From NCBI GenBank assembly GCA_963580455.1, contig OY756965.1, positions 1,934,501 through 1,998,500 of the forward strand: DNA of 64,000 nucleotides, given 5' to 3'. Shown piece after piece: positions 11,235 through 23,828 of this stretch. The notes under the pieces are model-generated. The model saw nothing but the letters and a program-made list of their open reading frames with translations, searched no databases and was not told where the DNA came from. This DNA comes from Euonymus europaeus (Eukaryota; Streptophyta; Magnoliopsida; Celastrales; Celastraceae). Numbering within the stretch: position 1 is the stretch's first letter; every line of letters begins with the position of its first letter. Position numbers and translations under genes: made by a program.

Positions 11235-13882
11235 TCAAGCCTCAACGGTTGAACCAAATTGCGGGAAGATGAGGGAAGGTAGGTCTCTGATTCGAAATCC
11301 ACTGCCCCAGAAAGAGGCAAGAAATAGACCCATGATAGCCATGGCAACCACTGAGCATGCAGCTGGAACTGCTTGAGTGCCTCCAAGAAACTGCGTTGCA
11401 AGAAGCCCAGCCAAGGTAGAACTTTGCATTCCTGTGCATAGTGAAATTGTCCTGCTAACTTCTTCCTCTTGCCTGCAAACACAACATTAATGACTCAGAG
11501 ATTTTAGAAGTACAATTACTCTGTAAAGAATCTAATTCAAGCTTTTCCGTAAATTGACAAGTAATCTTTTCTGTAACTAATAAGCACGCCAGACTGTAAC
11601 TAGTAAGCTTTTCCACTCATTGGTTCATGGTAACAAAATTATTTATAGAATGACACGGTAGCAAGAGGTACAGAAAGTTAAAAGAGAATGAGAGGGGATG
11701 AGCATTACAATTCAAAAAACAAGAACTCTACAATATCTATGACCTTGTGGTTGCAGACACCAATTTAAATCATTGTCACTAAATTAATTATACTAGTGGA
11801 AATTCTTTCACAGGGGAAATATCCGACTCTGCAAATGCAGTTCACATAGCATCAGATGGTTTCCACCCAGAAATCTGGTAGTCGACTTCTGGTGAAGACC
11901 AAACTCATGAACCAAACCCCTAGCATATTAATAGAGCTCCTCCCGATGAAAATTGAGGTTATGTCAGTACTTCCATTGAAGTGCCGAAGATCTAAAATAG
12001 GTCATTTCATCAACATCTACCAACTTTGACTGTACTATCACCTAACCTAATATTCTGAGAAGATCAGGGTTGTGCGAAAGACTTTCCTGTCCAACGGTGA
12101 AAAAATGAGAACTACAAACTGTTGAATGATGAGCACAGTTCACCAAACAAGCATTGATGAGAAAGAAGGCTCCCATCAAATTTTAGTTATCCACACTTCT
12201 TGTAGCAAAGGATACAAGCAACACGCAATGGTTGAATTACCTCAAAGCTGGAATCTGGGAGACCCAATACCCCACAGCGAATGCCACTGCATGAAATGTC
12301 AATACTGGCAAGATTAATCGGAGGCCCTCACTGGACAGAATTTGACCTCGATTTATCGCAAGAGGGCTACCAATACACAATGAGGTACAAACCATGGCAA
12401 CAAAGGGCATTACGGGTTGAAGAAAAGTTGCAACCTGCTTGAAATAAGTATTGAGAACAAGACCAAGAGTGATCGGAACAAGAACAACCTGACAGATTTG
12501 ACCAGGGAAAACAACTATTAATTTAAAACAAGTTTGAATGAAATAACAGATTCATTTTCAACATGTCCCTAACCAGAACATTTATAACCTGCAATATTGA
12601 TTTCGACATGGCTATGGCATCAACAGGAATAACAGAACCAATGAGTATGCCGGACAAAATAGGTGTCGCAAGCACCGATGCAATGGTGGTAGAGCTGGTA
12701 ATGAGAATGCTCAATGCCACATCTCCTTTGCTTAAAAAGCTGGCATAGCTGGAAAGCTGAGCCCCTGCAACACAAGATGTGAGGACAAAACCTGCATAGA
12801 ACATGTGAGACATCCCAAATGCCCTCGCAATTAGTACTCCAAGAACTGGTTTGAGTCCATACTGTGTTATAAACCCAACAGATAGTGGTAGAGGTCTGCA
12901 AACAGATAGAAGGTATCTCATAATTAGATTCTAATGACAATCAGTCAATAGGAAACAGCTAATAATGCTAGGAGAAATATTTTTACCTTCTAAATGCGAG
13001 TGCAAAGTCATCAATTGAAAGTTTAATACCAATGGACAACATGATCCCACCAAGTGCAGGGGCATATAAGTCCTTGGATACCCTGCATGAGTACAAAGTT
13101 CAAAGCCTTTTATTTTGTTACACAGTTAACTTGTGAACATGATCAAGGTAAAAACAAAAGACAGAGAAGCTCTCTTGAGCCATATATCAACAGACAACAG
13201 TCCAGACTCAGATATCAAAATTCAAATATTTAAACTTTCAATAAAGAATGTCTAAGAAAAATAAATAATTAGCTAAAAATTTTAAAAAATGGGTGGTATC
13301 TAGAGAGACAATAGTAAAATTAAAATATGTTCTACAATAACATATAAAAAGGGGCAGAAAACGTGAAATGCAAGAGAGGCACCATTAACCACAAAATCGG
13401 CAAAATGAAATTTGGAACAAAAGCAAACCCAACTTTATACTGATAAACCTAAATTGAGCAAAACCCCAATCCCAAAAACAAACAACCCACCAGGTAAAAG
13501 TGGATGGTTGAGCCAGGGCAGCAACTGCAGTAGCAGCGACAACGAAAGGGAGAAGTGCGGATAGGACCTGAGCCGAATCGGTCTTTGCAACATCAGGAGC
13601 GCCATTAGTGTTTAAACCGAAAGAGAGTAACGAAACGTTCCCTTCTCTTCTCTGCAACCCCACTCTCCCTATAAACGAAGACGTCGAGCAAGCGAATGCG
13701 GATAGAGCGCCGTTCTTGCTGCTCTTGGAAATAGAACAGCAAGCAAATGAAGGATGAGAACAATTACTTGAGTTCGTTTTGGGTCTGAAAGAAGTAGAGA
13801 TTGAAAGTTTCGGTACTGTTGCGACTGTGGAGAAGACTGCAGAGGTGGCTGGTGTGAGAGAATGGAAGGAAACCGAGGCCAT
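11235..13882 (-). CDS. BASS1: Sodium/metabolite cotransporter BASS1-like, chloroplastic
   Basis: A complete five-exon gene encoding 426 residues. Exons, in order of translation, are 13491-13882, 12987-13082, 12589-12895, 12241-12488 and 11235-11472; all junctions are GT-AG and in phase. The first ~100 residues (MASVSFHSLTP) are Ser/Thr-rich and poor in acids, as in a plastid transit peptide. The rest is a bile-acid:sodium symporter fold with about nine hydrophobic segments. Landmarks include GGIMLSIGIKLSIDDFALAF, then GLKPVLGVLIARAFG, the conserved GFVLTSCVAGAQLSSYASFL, and RTISLCTGMQSSTLAGLLA near the end. BASS proteins move organic anions across the plastid inner envelope with Na+. The C-terminal wording fits BASS1 better than the pyruvate carrier BASS2, but the substrate cannot be read from sequence. 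An in-frame ATG 15 codons upstream (13927) is possible; I prefer the start at 13882 because the transit peptide begins there. Confidence 0.85.
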
Positions 13883-15605
13883 TGTAAATTGAAAGTATAG
13901 ACTACGCCGCCGGTGAGTGGCTATCACCGGCGAGTGGGGGAGGAAGGAAGAGTGTGATGACTGAGGAGATAAGAGCGGATTTTATTGTTGAGAACGGAGA
14001 GCAGAGGAGAGGTTTAGGTGTTTCTGGTTGTATCGTCCATGAGGTGATAGACTGGCGAGTGGCAGTACGTACGGTTAAAATTTGCCGTGGTTTTTAATTT
14101 TGCAATTTAACCCTCCAGTTTTTGTATATCTTGAGAAAACACATGAGACTTTTGTTTTTATGTATAAAAATTTCAATAAGATCTTTCATAGCTCTTCTGA
14201 AAAGGTTATAATTATAATAATAAATTTAAAAATTAAGAGAGAGAGTGTTCATCATATATATGAAAAATGTGATGAATTTTTGTGTGATGTTCTAAAATCG
14301 ATGTTATCATTATGCAATATTAAATGGGTGGGGCTATAATTAGGGATTACAATAAATCTCCTAAAATTATTATTTAGTTTTTTTAATTATAATTTAGTGG
14401 TTAGAGTTTAAAAAAAATTATAAAATTTAAATCTATAAGTAAGAACTATATGATAACATTAAAATTACGAAAATACTCAATATAAAAAAAACTAAGAAAA
14501 TATTAAATTTAGAGGATTTGGGAGGGGATAATTACACCTAGAGTAATTACATCCCTATACCAATAATTATGCCTTAATTCAAGCTATACAAATAGGGTTT
14601 TTATGGTAACAAATAAGTACGATTTACAGTTACCAATCACGTTGGTAACTCAAAATATTCAATCATTAACGTTATCGATAACATCGATCAATCATTGATT
14701 GGTAAACCAATAGATCAATAACGATTAGGTGGTAATTGATAATTACCAGTCTAGTAATTTTTTAACAACTTTTCATATAAAAGGGATTAAATTATGGATC
14801 CAAATTTTGTTCAATGTGAATCTCTCTCTCAACACTCCTCATGGATAGGCCATCAATGGCAAGTTAGACTATATGACTGATGAAAAATCAATGGGTAATG
14901 TCTGCAAGCACTTTTATACGTCTTGTTCATTTACTGTTAGCTTTAAGCCCGAATATTTATATCGAGCAAACTGTTGTATAAAATTAAAAGTAAAAATATA
15001 ATTAACACATATTTGATATATATCGGCAATTGATAAAATTTATGATTTTAAATTTTCATAATTGTTATCATTATCTATGTTTGCGAAAAAAATATCATAT
15101 CGAAGAATTGGTAATAATATACCATCAAATTATTTTAGTCGGTAATCAAATGATAGGTAAATACTATGGTTTTTCGTTAAATACCGTTACCATAACAACC
15201 CTAATTACAATAATACCTTCCAGGCTTCATCGAATCCAATAGCCATTAAATATTTTAGTTCTAATTATAAGGGGGTTAGAAGGTAAGTCAAAGTAGGAAA
15301 TAAATTGGATATTCAGTAAAAATATAGGGCAAGAGATGATAAAAGATGGAATACATGGGCTGATCTCTAAATATAACTAAATATGGGGAGGAGAAAGTAA
15401 ATAAGAAAAGAGAGAGGAGTCGTCCAGTGGACTGAAGCAGTTTAAGCCTTCGGTTACGTTTTCTCACCGCGCACGCATACAATAACAGGTGGTTTGACGA
15501 TGAAGGGCTGCACGCACATGCATTGTAACAACCTCTCCATGCATCAGCCGCGTGTCTCTTCCCTCGAAAAACCAAGCTCACTCACTTTCAGCCTTGTCTT
15601 CATAC
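13883..15605. other. Intergenic region upstream of BASS1-like gene
   Basis: The first 200 bases are the probable promoter and 5' UTR of the BASS1-like gene on the minus strand. The rest is AT-rich without recognisable genes; open frames at 14082-14339 and 15030-15242 look random. Confidence 0.5.
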
Positions 15606-16190
15606 TCTCATTACACATAGAGCGGCAAAAATTCGGGTCCGGATCGATCCGAATGGAACAATATACGATATTTATTAGATATTTGTATATTCGAATCCGG
15701 ATTAATTTCAATTTTCTATGATCCTTAATTGTTTATATTCAAATTGGTTTAATTATGCACAATAATCCAAATCGGGTTATGATCCAAACAATTAAATCGG
15801 ACTAATTTTTCCTATTTGGACTCAATCTTAATATTAAATCGGACAAAATATTTGTATTTAAAGTTTGAACCCGAATTTTGGACGTATTACTTCCGTCCAA
15901 ATTTGGGTTATGATCCAAACAACTAAATCGGACTAATTTTTCCTATTTGGACTCAATTTTAATATTAAACCGGACAAAATATTTGTATTTAAAGTTTGGA
16001 CCCGAATTTTGGACATATTACTTCCGTCCAAATTTGGGTTATGATCCAAATAACTAAATCGTACTAATTTTTCCTGTTTGGACTCAATCTTAATATTAAA
16101 CTGAAAAAAATATTTATATTTAAAGTTTGAACCCGAATTTTGGACATATTACTTCCGTCCAAATTTGGTTTAACCACCCCTAATTACGCT
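15606..16190 (-). repeat. Dispersed repeat copy, reverse orientation, with 131-bp tandem expansion
   Basis: On the minus strand this segment matches the repeat seen at 16544-16775. Shared words include the phrase around ATCCGGATT and a ~20-base stretch reading ATACAAATATCTA then TAA. Part of the unit has been amplified in tandem (see the next entry). I see no coding capacity and no clear terminal repeats. Confidence 0.65.
15773..16168. repeat. Three tandem copies of a 131-bp unit
   Basis: The word GATCCAAA recurs at 15781, 15912 and 16043, exactly 131 bases apart each time. Each unit runs through CTATTTGGACTCAAT, a TTTGTATTTAAAGTTTG block and TTACTTCCGTCCAAATTTGG. The copies differ by only a few substitutions per unit; the third is the most diverged. 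Confidence 0.95.
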
Positions 16191-16543
16191 CTCTCTATAT
16201 ATGTATGTGATAATGTGACACATGTAAATCTACTCAATGTCTTCAAGTGCAGATGCTTCAGTCAGCAGAAAACAGGTCTGAATTTTTGCTCCGCTTGATC
16301 ATCAATGGCTTCAGTTGACAAAAACTGAGGACCAGATATGCATATATAACTTCGCTGCAGTAGTTCCAGCAAAGATAACTTTGTGAATAAACAATCATTT
16401 GAGCATTTGACCCTTATGGCCATATGAGTTTTAATGCAAAACCAAATGAACAGGTTTACACCACACAATGACCACAGTAGGAAGATGAAACAGCTCCACA
16501 AACAAGGTTAACCACGCAGTGCGCATGTTTAGCCTAGTATACA

Positions 16544-16775
16544 GAGGTGACAAAACTAAATATATCTGATTTGGATTAAATCAAGTTTGGACATAAATTA
16601 TTTGTTCAAAATCCGAGTTCAAACACAAATTATGTCTGATTTAGTTATCCGGACCTTAACCCGAATTGAATTATTATCCGGATTTAAACCAATTCAGGAA
16701 TGAACAATTAAGTATATTCGAAAATCCAAACCAACCAATTCAGATCCGGACATACAAATATCTAGTAAACATCCA
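16544..16775 (+). repeat. Dispersed repeat copy, forward orientation
   Basis: This is the same family as 15606-16190 but inverted, and related to 20090-20345 and 32660-32935. It contains CTGATTTAGTTATCCGGACC and ACCAATTCAGGAATGAACAA, with the ATCCGGATTT motif between them, and ends at the ATACAAATATCTAGTAAAC phrase. Confidence 0.6.
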
Positions 16776-19250
16776 ATCTTGTATACTTACCAATGCCAAA
16801 TGTAACAGGGTCTTCCATTCTTCCAAACAAGATGAATAACAAACAGATCCACCCGCATACTAATCGACGAACATGGTGCCTAGTGCCTACTATCCCAATA
16901 CAAGATCTTGGGGTGTTCGGGGGGAAAAGGAAACTTGCAAACCCAACTACAATTTCATGCCAACAAGGGATGACCATTGGAGCTACGTGATGAGCATCAC
17001 TGAAGAAACTGAATAAACATCTCACCACACATGGGAGTTGGGACAAGCCAAAAGCCAAAAATAGTCTCCAGATAGACAGAGCAGCATACTCTATTGAAAC
17101 AATCTGTAATTCCAGGATGCAAATAATGCAGCATAAAAGCTGAAAATAGTCTCTAGATTGACTGAACAGCATTTTGGAAATACTCCTAAACAAGTTAACC
17201 GGTCCACAGCGAAAAACGACTCTGCACTGCAACATTTGTTTATTAGAATTATTCCACATAATGAACTCAAGAGAATGAGTTCACTGCCTAAACCTTCACA
17301 ACTTAACTGATGTTAATGATAATTGTATTAAGCGTAATCTTCTTCAATACTTCCATTTACTTACAACTGTTCACTATCTAATGCAAAAAAAGCCTACATA
17401 GTCTGTCCTGAAATTCATGTGTGCAAGAACAAGCCTTCGATTCACGACATGTAGACCAAGAAAGAGGAAGCACAAATTTAAGCAATGATTCTATGCGAAG
17501 AGGAGCTGATTATCGTGCACAGATTTTTAAACTAAAATGAAGTAGAAACAAAATAAAATGAATAGATGCAGTAAATCATGCTAAAGTTCCAGTTTCTTAC
17601 TTCTAAGAACAATCAGCAGACTCCATCCTCCAAAACAAGATAAAGCAGAGTACAAAAAATTAGAAATTTAGTACGAGTGATAGTGAAACAAATCCATAAG
17701 CAAGCTCTAGATTCCACTGAAAACGTAAATAATTAAGAATCTTTTTATCTTCCTTCTTTTCAAACATGGAACCTCAGGTAAGTCCACATTGGACCCATCC
17801 CTGCAGACTAAACCACTAGTATCAATTAAATTCCATAATTAAGAATCGTGGTCATTAACTAAAGGAAAACTATCCAAATATTGATTGCCAATCTTCTATT
17901 TTAATCTTAACCTACTCTTCCTAAAAAAAGCATTTAAAAAACAAACAAAAAACAAAAACCCTTGTCTTGGGAAAAGATCACTAGTAAAAAAAATCCTAAC
18001 ATAATTCTACAAAGTACAATCATCACCTATATTGCTCAAAATGCTCCAATCAAATTCCCTGGCAGGAGAAACACAATCGTTCGAGTAAACCAGAGCATGA
18101 CAATGTACTGTAATTATGACTATGTAAGTCTATAAAAAGGTGGTGCATGACTGCATGCCAATCAAATGAAAATCTATCCTATTCCGGTTCACTTGTTTAC
18201 CATATTCACCCACTACTGGAAATTTATAGCACTCTGCAGACCTCAAGTAGACTATGAAACAAGTAAAAGCAAAGAAGCATTTGCAATAACAAACAAAGGA
18301 ACAAACTAATAGTCGCATAAAATGACTGAAGCAAAAGCTCTTATTATTCTTTAATTTTATTAACATGAAGGTATGTGCCTCTCATAAATCTAAAACTTAC
18401 ACTAACAAAGAAAAAGTAACTCAATATAGCAGCCATATCTATACGGGCTATACTCATAATACGATAAGTTTTAACATACAAAACAGCCTTTTCACATATT
18501 TATCACCTGATATCTCTTGACCCAGATACCAGTGTCTCAACCTATCCCCGGGTAGAATGCTGATAATGAAATAATGTTGCCTCGCGTTGTTCTTTTGAAG
18601 CCAATACAATGGCTGGCCAATAATTGACAAGTGCATGCTCAACTCGTCTAGCGGCTCTGCTCTATTTACCAGAAAACACTCAAAGCAAAAATACTCATTT
18701 GAAGCATAAGATTGGAGCATTCAAGCAGATGGCATTTACAAGGAGAAATGGAGAACCCGCATTGAGCGATCACATCTATTCTTGCATGATCTACAGAACA
18801 TCTCGCAAATAACTTTCTTGATCGAGTTGAAAATGAAGCTCACCAGATTGACTCTGCCCATAAAGATAGAATTTAGTCATAGTCTTATTGCAGGAACATT
18901 TAGAACCACAAATGAAACATTTGCACAAAAATTTATTAAAAGCAAAGGCAACAGCGGCGAAAAAAAAGGAATGATAGAAGATCATCCTGCGGAGTGACAG
19001 TCATTAAATTCAGGAGTTTCATCATATATTAACACTCATTAATCGTCAAAATTTACAGCGAACTCAATCATCCCTGCAATTCAAATTGTTTCATGCCCAA
19101 TCAACCAACAGTTACTACTTAAACAAATCAAAATCCAACAGAACATGAGACTCTTACATCTCAGTTGTTCAAAAGCTTTTCCAGTAATCATAAATCAGCA
19201 ATGAACAATACAAAATAATAAGCGCAGTAGCATAAATAAATAAACAAATA
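16776..19250. other. Region downstream of the DUF538 gene, no supported gene
   Basis: Several 60-165 codon open frames exist on both strands (for example 16762-17259 minus), but none shows a known family or consistent splice structure. A roughly 30-base direct repeat containing AATAGTCTC recurs near 17057 and 17144. Part of this region may be 3' UTR or further exons of the DUF538 gene. Confidence 0.4.
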
Positions 19251-19739
19251 CTAAACCTTGGCCAATTTCTCCACTGCAAGCTTGCCATTTCTAATTCCCC
19301 CAATATCCACAGCCTGTGCTGCCACACATTCTCTCGGCGACTCAAACAGGGACAGTGAAAACTGCTTAAATACGACACCCACATCAAAGTGAATGAGACC
19401 TGAACTGGGTATGTCGACCCGTATTTCCTTAACCGGGAACCATAGAAACAACTCCTGCGCTGATATACCAGATAGCGCCCAGATCTGGCCGTAGCTCAGA
19501 CTTCCCGAAATGTTCCTCTCGTAATGCAATTCGCTGTCAAACTTAGCAGTACAAGCCTGATCGAGGTGCACCTCGAAACGCCCGTCATCGTCGATGATGA
19601 ACTCCTTCACTCCCTTCGGTAGCAGGCCCATAGGCAGCCCATGAGCACTTAAAACTTCATATACCGACTCTTGCGACTGCGAATTCGCACTGATCGTAAG
19701 AGAAAGAATTAATGAAATCAAAAGAATTAGAAGCACCAT
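19251..19739 (-). CDS. DUF538 family secreted protein
   Basis: A one-exon, 162-residue protein. The N-terminus MVLLILLISLILSLTISANS is a clear signal peptide, so the product should enter the secretory pathway. The mature part has the hallmarks of plant DUF538: SVYEVLSAHGLPMGLLPKGV near the start, then FEVHLDQACTAKFDSELHYE, the central GSLSYGQIWALSGISAQELF, and the C-terminal IHFDVGVVFKQFSLSLFESP. Biochemical role is unknown; a lipid-binding, BPI-like fold has been proposed for the family. The reading ends LAKV-stop, and the last codons (AAG then GTTTAG) could also be a splice donor, so a further exon cannot be excluded. The length of 162 is normal for the family. The divergent upstream 200 bases hold the promoter. 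Confidence 0.87.
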   Translation of the reverse strand: MVLLILLISLILSLTISANSQSQESVYEVLSAHGLPMGLLPKGVKEFIIDDDGRFEVHLDQACTAKFDSELHYERNISGSLSYGQIWALSGISAQELFLWFPVKEIRVDIPSSGLIHFDVGVVFKQFSLSLFESPRECVAAQAVDIGGIRNGKLAVEKLAKV

Positions 19740-20089
19740 TCTTTCCTTTTGATTGTTTCGGTTCGTCTGTAAATGGCGTCAAAGCATATATGATGACGAC
19801 GATAAGAGAGAGAACTCAACGGTGCTGTGATATTTACAGGTACGGCTTCGGGTTTAAGGATCTGCTCCAATCAAGAAAAATGGACAAGTGGTGGAGACAG
19901 TGATGCCAGCTTGAGTACAGAGAGGATGTATGAGACTCGTCAATTATTGGGGGTGATGCAATGTGGGCCGTGTAGGGTCCATCAAAGGCGGCCCAATCCT
20001 ATCTAACCAGTCTCTCTTTCTCTAATCTCTACTCTCTACCAGGGTGAAATAGTAATCTACTTAGGTTTAAAAGAAAAGACTGATAATAG

Positions 20090-20345
20090 GAGAAGGGGTG
20101 ATAAAATTCTATCCAATCCAAATGATTATGAGTTATAAGTTTGAAATACGAGTTCAAACATAAATTATTTATCTGATTTAATTATTCAGATTCTAATCCG
20201 GATTAGATTATTATATAATTTATTTGTTCGAATTTAAATCAATCTTGATATGATCAATTAAATAGGTCTAAAAAATTAAAATAATCTGAATCCAAACATG
20301 TAAATGTTCCGTAAATATTTATGTTGTCCACTCGGATTTTTTTTT
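20090..20345 (+). repeat. Dispersed repeat copy, forward orientation
   Basis: Related to 16544-16775. It shares GAGTTCAAACATAAATTATTT and later a TCTGATTTAATTATTCAG phrase, an AATCCGGATTAGATTATTAT block and a Phe-Lys-like TTTAAATCAAT stretch in the same order. It is more diverged and non-coding. Confidence 0.55.
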
Positions 20346-21677
20346 ACCCCTAATGCATAGTGTGCATGAGATAAGCGTGATTCTTACGTTTGGCAACTAC
20401 TTGAGTGGCTAAACTGGAAAAAGCGGGTAACTAAAAGGAGTAAGACTGCTTTTACACTTGAATCCAGACACGGATTCGGTGTGCATCCACTGCAACCAAA
20501 CAAAAAATTGTGGTATAATAGAGCAATTCCCTTAAAAAGGTTGATAAAGAGAGATACTTAGCATGTGAAGGATAAGAGGGATGATGTGATCCAGCATGAT
20601 TATGTTTTGTCCCCACATGAATAAAAAACACAATTATTTCATTATATAGACTGTGTTTTACCAAGAATGGGCTCTTTTGGGAATAGTGTGTTGTATCCTA
20701 AGTTCTAACATGTACATGGATTATACAGAGTCTTGTTGTGGATGCAAAATTATGAACGACCCACATATTTATGATGAATTTTGGTCATTCTTAATTCCAT
20801 CAATTTTAGTCTCGTCATTGCTCCGGCCTTGCCCTAGCTCGATCTCCCCAAATGGCGAAATCGGGCAGCGTTTGAGTTAGATACAATTTAGGAGTTTAAA
20901 AGAGTTAAAGATTGCTATAAAAAGATTAAGATAAGATATGTTAGAGGATTTTGGGTGAAATTTATGCACAATGATAAGCTCAGGTGTCATTCGGTATGCA
21001 AGGAACAATTATTTGTCCTTGGAAGGGTTTGCAACATCTTCTAAAGAGTTGCCTCACTTTTATAAGCATCTCAGGAATAATTAGTGTGCACTAATGATGG
21101 CAATTAATAGTGTTGGCTGAATAGTTTTTTTCCCTCCTCCTTCTGGCTATATATATATATATATATACACACCCTCTGATCAAATGCACTATTTGTGTGG
21201 AATGCTTTGGGATGTATCTATATATTCACGAGTCAAGACTGGTCATGCCAATTGTGTTAAATTATAATTGATCAGTGACCATATTTGTGTGCCAACTATA
21301 ATACAATGTTCTATTTGCAAACAAACATTATTCTAAACGAAAATGATATGTATCCATAATTCTTTTTTGTATCCATAACATCCATATATGAGTGAGAATG
21401 TGCTTTTAAATTTTCAAAGTTAAATTTGGAACCAAAATAAATGTCTACGGCGATTGTCACACGTAAGATTATGGATGTTATGGGTATCAACTTTTATGAA
21501 TACTTAGCTACACCATATTCTAGAATACAGTGATTAAAAATAAAAATAAAAACGCATCGCCAAAATTCACGTCATCACCTCCATTGTGGCACATTTGTGA
21601 TACATCATCGTTGACCGGCGAGATCCAACGAAAAAGCACCGGAGTGACGCAGTTGAAGAAGTTTTGAAGTTAATGAA
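20346..21677. other. Intergenic AT-rich DNA
   Basis: No gene recognised. It contains a (TA)n microsatellite at about 21150-21170. Confidence 0.5.
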
Positions 21678-23302
21678 CTAATTGAGAATTACATCTTTGA
21701 GTGGTGACCTATCTGAACTTGACCTGCCAATCAACATATTGCTGAAGCAGTCCTGCAAATTGCAAATCATCAAATCGCTTTAACCTACGGAATTATACTT
21801 GTTTAAAAGAAGAACATCAGAGCCTTAATATAACAAATAATTGAAACAAAAGATCAGTAAACTACCTGAGCAATAAAATCAATAAAAGAGTACTTGAGCA
21901 ATACATTTAACAAAAAAGAAACAGAAGTCCAGGAGGCCGAATAAGAAATAAGATTTTATTTCTACTTTCTACTTAACATACAATTCCAAATGAGCAGCTA
22001 CGACATTTACAACATTTTTGCAACGAGTCATTTTAAGTAACTACCTACGACAAATTTCATTCACCAAAAGGCACCAGTAAAAATACTAGATATGCTTGTA
22101 ACTAGAGTCATAGGGATAGGTCATCATGTATCCATCCTCTATTTCTTTCCTTCTTCATTTACTGTGGTTGTTCTGATTCCAACGGACAATCTATTTTGGT
22201 ACCAGACATTTGATTTCCACAAGAACAAACCAATACAAACTTAGCACATTGTTGATATGCAGGGCCTGAAGGCACACGGAAGCACCATCGTGATTATCAT
22301 ATCTAATGTATTCATTATTTCTTAGCTACATTTGATTCTCTGAGTACAGGGAAAACAGGTATTTTTTAATAACAAAAATTAATAATTAAAAAATTACTTC
22401 AGCTCGATTCAGTTACATCCCACAATCCAGTCCATTTTGGAGCTGAACTATTAATAGCCATTCTATCTTCCTTCAGTCTGTGAAGATTATATAAGAAAAT
22501 CTATTTGATTCTCAACGCTCCACTTTTTGTCTTTTCAAATGTTATAAAATCAGGCAGTAGTACCTCATGCTATAGCTTTGTTTAAAGCATATGATGCGTT
22601 ATTATGCGTATGAATATGCAATAGCCAGTCAAGTGGTGTTACCTGTTTATGCCCCAGTGAGTCTACCGAGAAGTTCTGCAGCATGAAGATTTATAAGATC
22701 ATAATAAATTTCAAACGTGGGAAAGAAAAAAAAAAGTGCAAGAAATTTTAAGTTGCGTATAAGATTGCTCAAAATCATTTTTCCATGACAGACTTCCCAA
22801 GAAGTTTCAGTGTTTATTGTTAATAATTTATATTATGAAACTAAATCATAACGGATGCCATGACGATGAAGATCTGCCACCATTATTAACTTCATCGATA
22901 AAATAATCAAAAATAGAAACTCACCATATTATAAACCATTTTTTTTAGTCCCCGACACATCAACATCAATTTTACCAATATTTTCACGAGCTTGTGAAAC
23001 TAATTGTCGTCAAACTGTATTACAATCTAGCATATCCATACTAACTTTTGAAAGTTGAAAACCAGAACAAGTGGACATGTATTCGTTTGGCTTCATCTAC
23101 ATGTCATAAGTGCATGCACATGCATTTAGGCAGGACCATGATGGATATAATTTTAGGGTTATAAAATTTCTCTTACATCTGCTAGAATTTCGTTTGAGAC
23201 TTGGTTTTGGAGTTCCATTTTGTCATGCACTGAATCAATTTTTCGTGTCAGATACTTCTGCACTGCCTGAACAGAAGAAACAGAAGAAACATAAAAAGAA
23301 AT

Positions 23303-23516
23303 TGTTAGAACCCGTTCAAACCTTGACCAAGCAACAATGGTGATGGAAGAACTTATAAGAAATACAGAGAGAACATGGAGAAGATACACAGAAGAAAACA
23401 CTTCTTTTCATATCAAAATCTTAACTGTCTTTTACAGGACTAAAGGTCAGCTTATATACTAAACTGTGACTATCAAAACGACACTCAATAAAGCGTATTA
23501 ACATAGGATCATATCA
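23303..23516 (-). repeat. 3' LTR of the non-autonomous retrotransposon
   Basis: 214 bp, identical to the copy at 25430-25643 except for one C/T difference within the GATAYACAGAAG segment. The boundary bases on the + strand are tgttagaac and catatca. Confidence 0.95.
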
Positions 23517-23828
23517 ATTACTTCCCCCTTAAGAACAACCTTGTCCTCAAGGTTGACAGCATACAACATAGGAACTGTGAAAATGTAAAGCAAGAAATAT
23601 GTTGACAATTGAGATATAATCTTCATATTGGCTTCATCCTCATTAAGATCCCTCAAGTAGAAGAGTAACTCACGCGCAGATGCAGACTTATTTATTGCAC
23701 CTATATTATCAGCACTGTCACAGAGGATTTTATGCATGTCATTGCAAATTCCAGACCGGATTAGCATAGCAGGCTTGGGTAAAATTTCAATCCTGCCAAG
23801 CAGCTCAATTTAGTGACATCTAGATGTG

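Noticed and set aside
16762..17259. 165-codon open frame on the minus strand
   Set aside because: Cys- and aromatic-rich, with no domain, no conserved motif and no splice context; looks like chance reading through AT-rich DNA.
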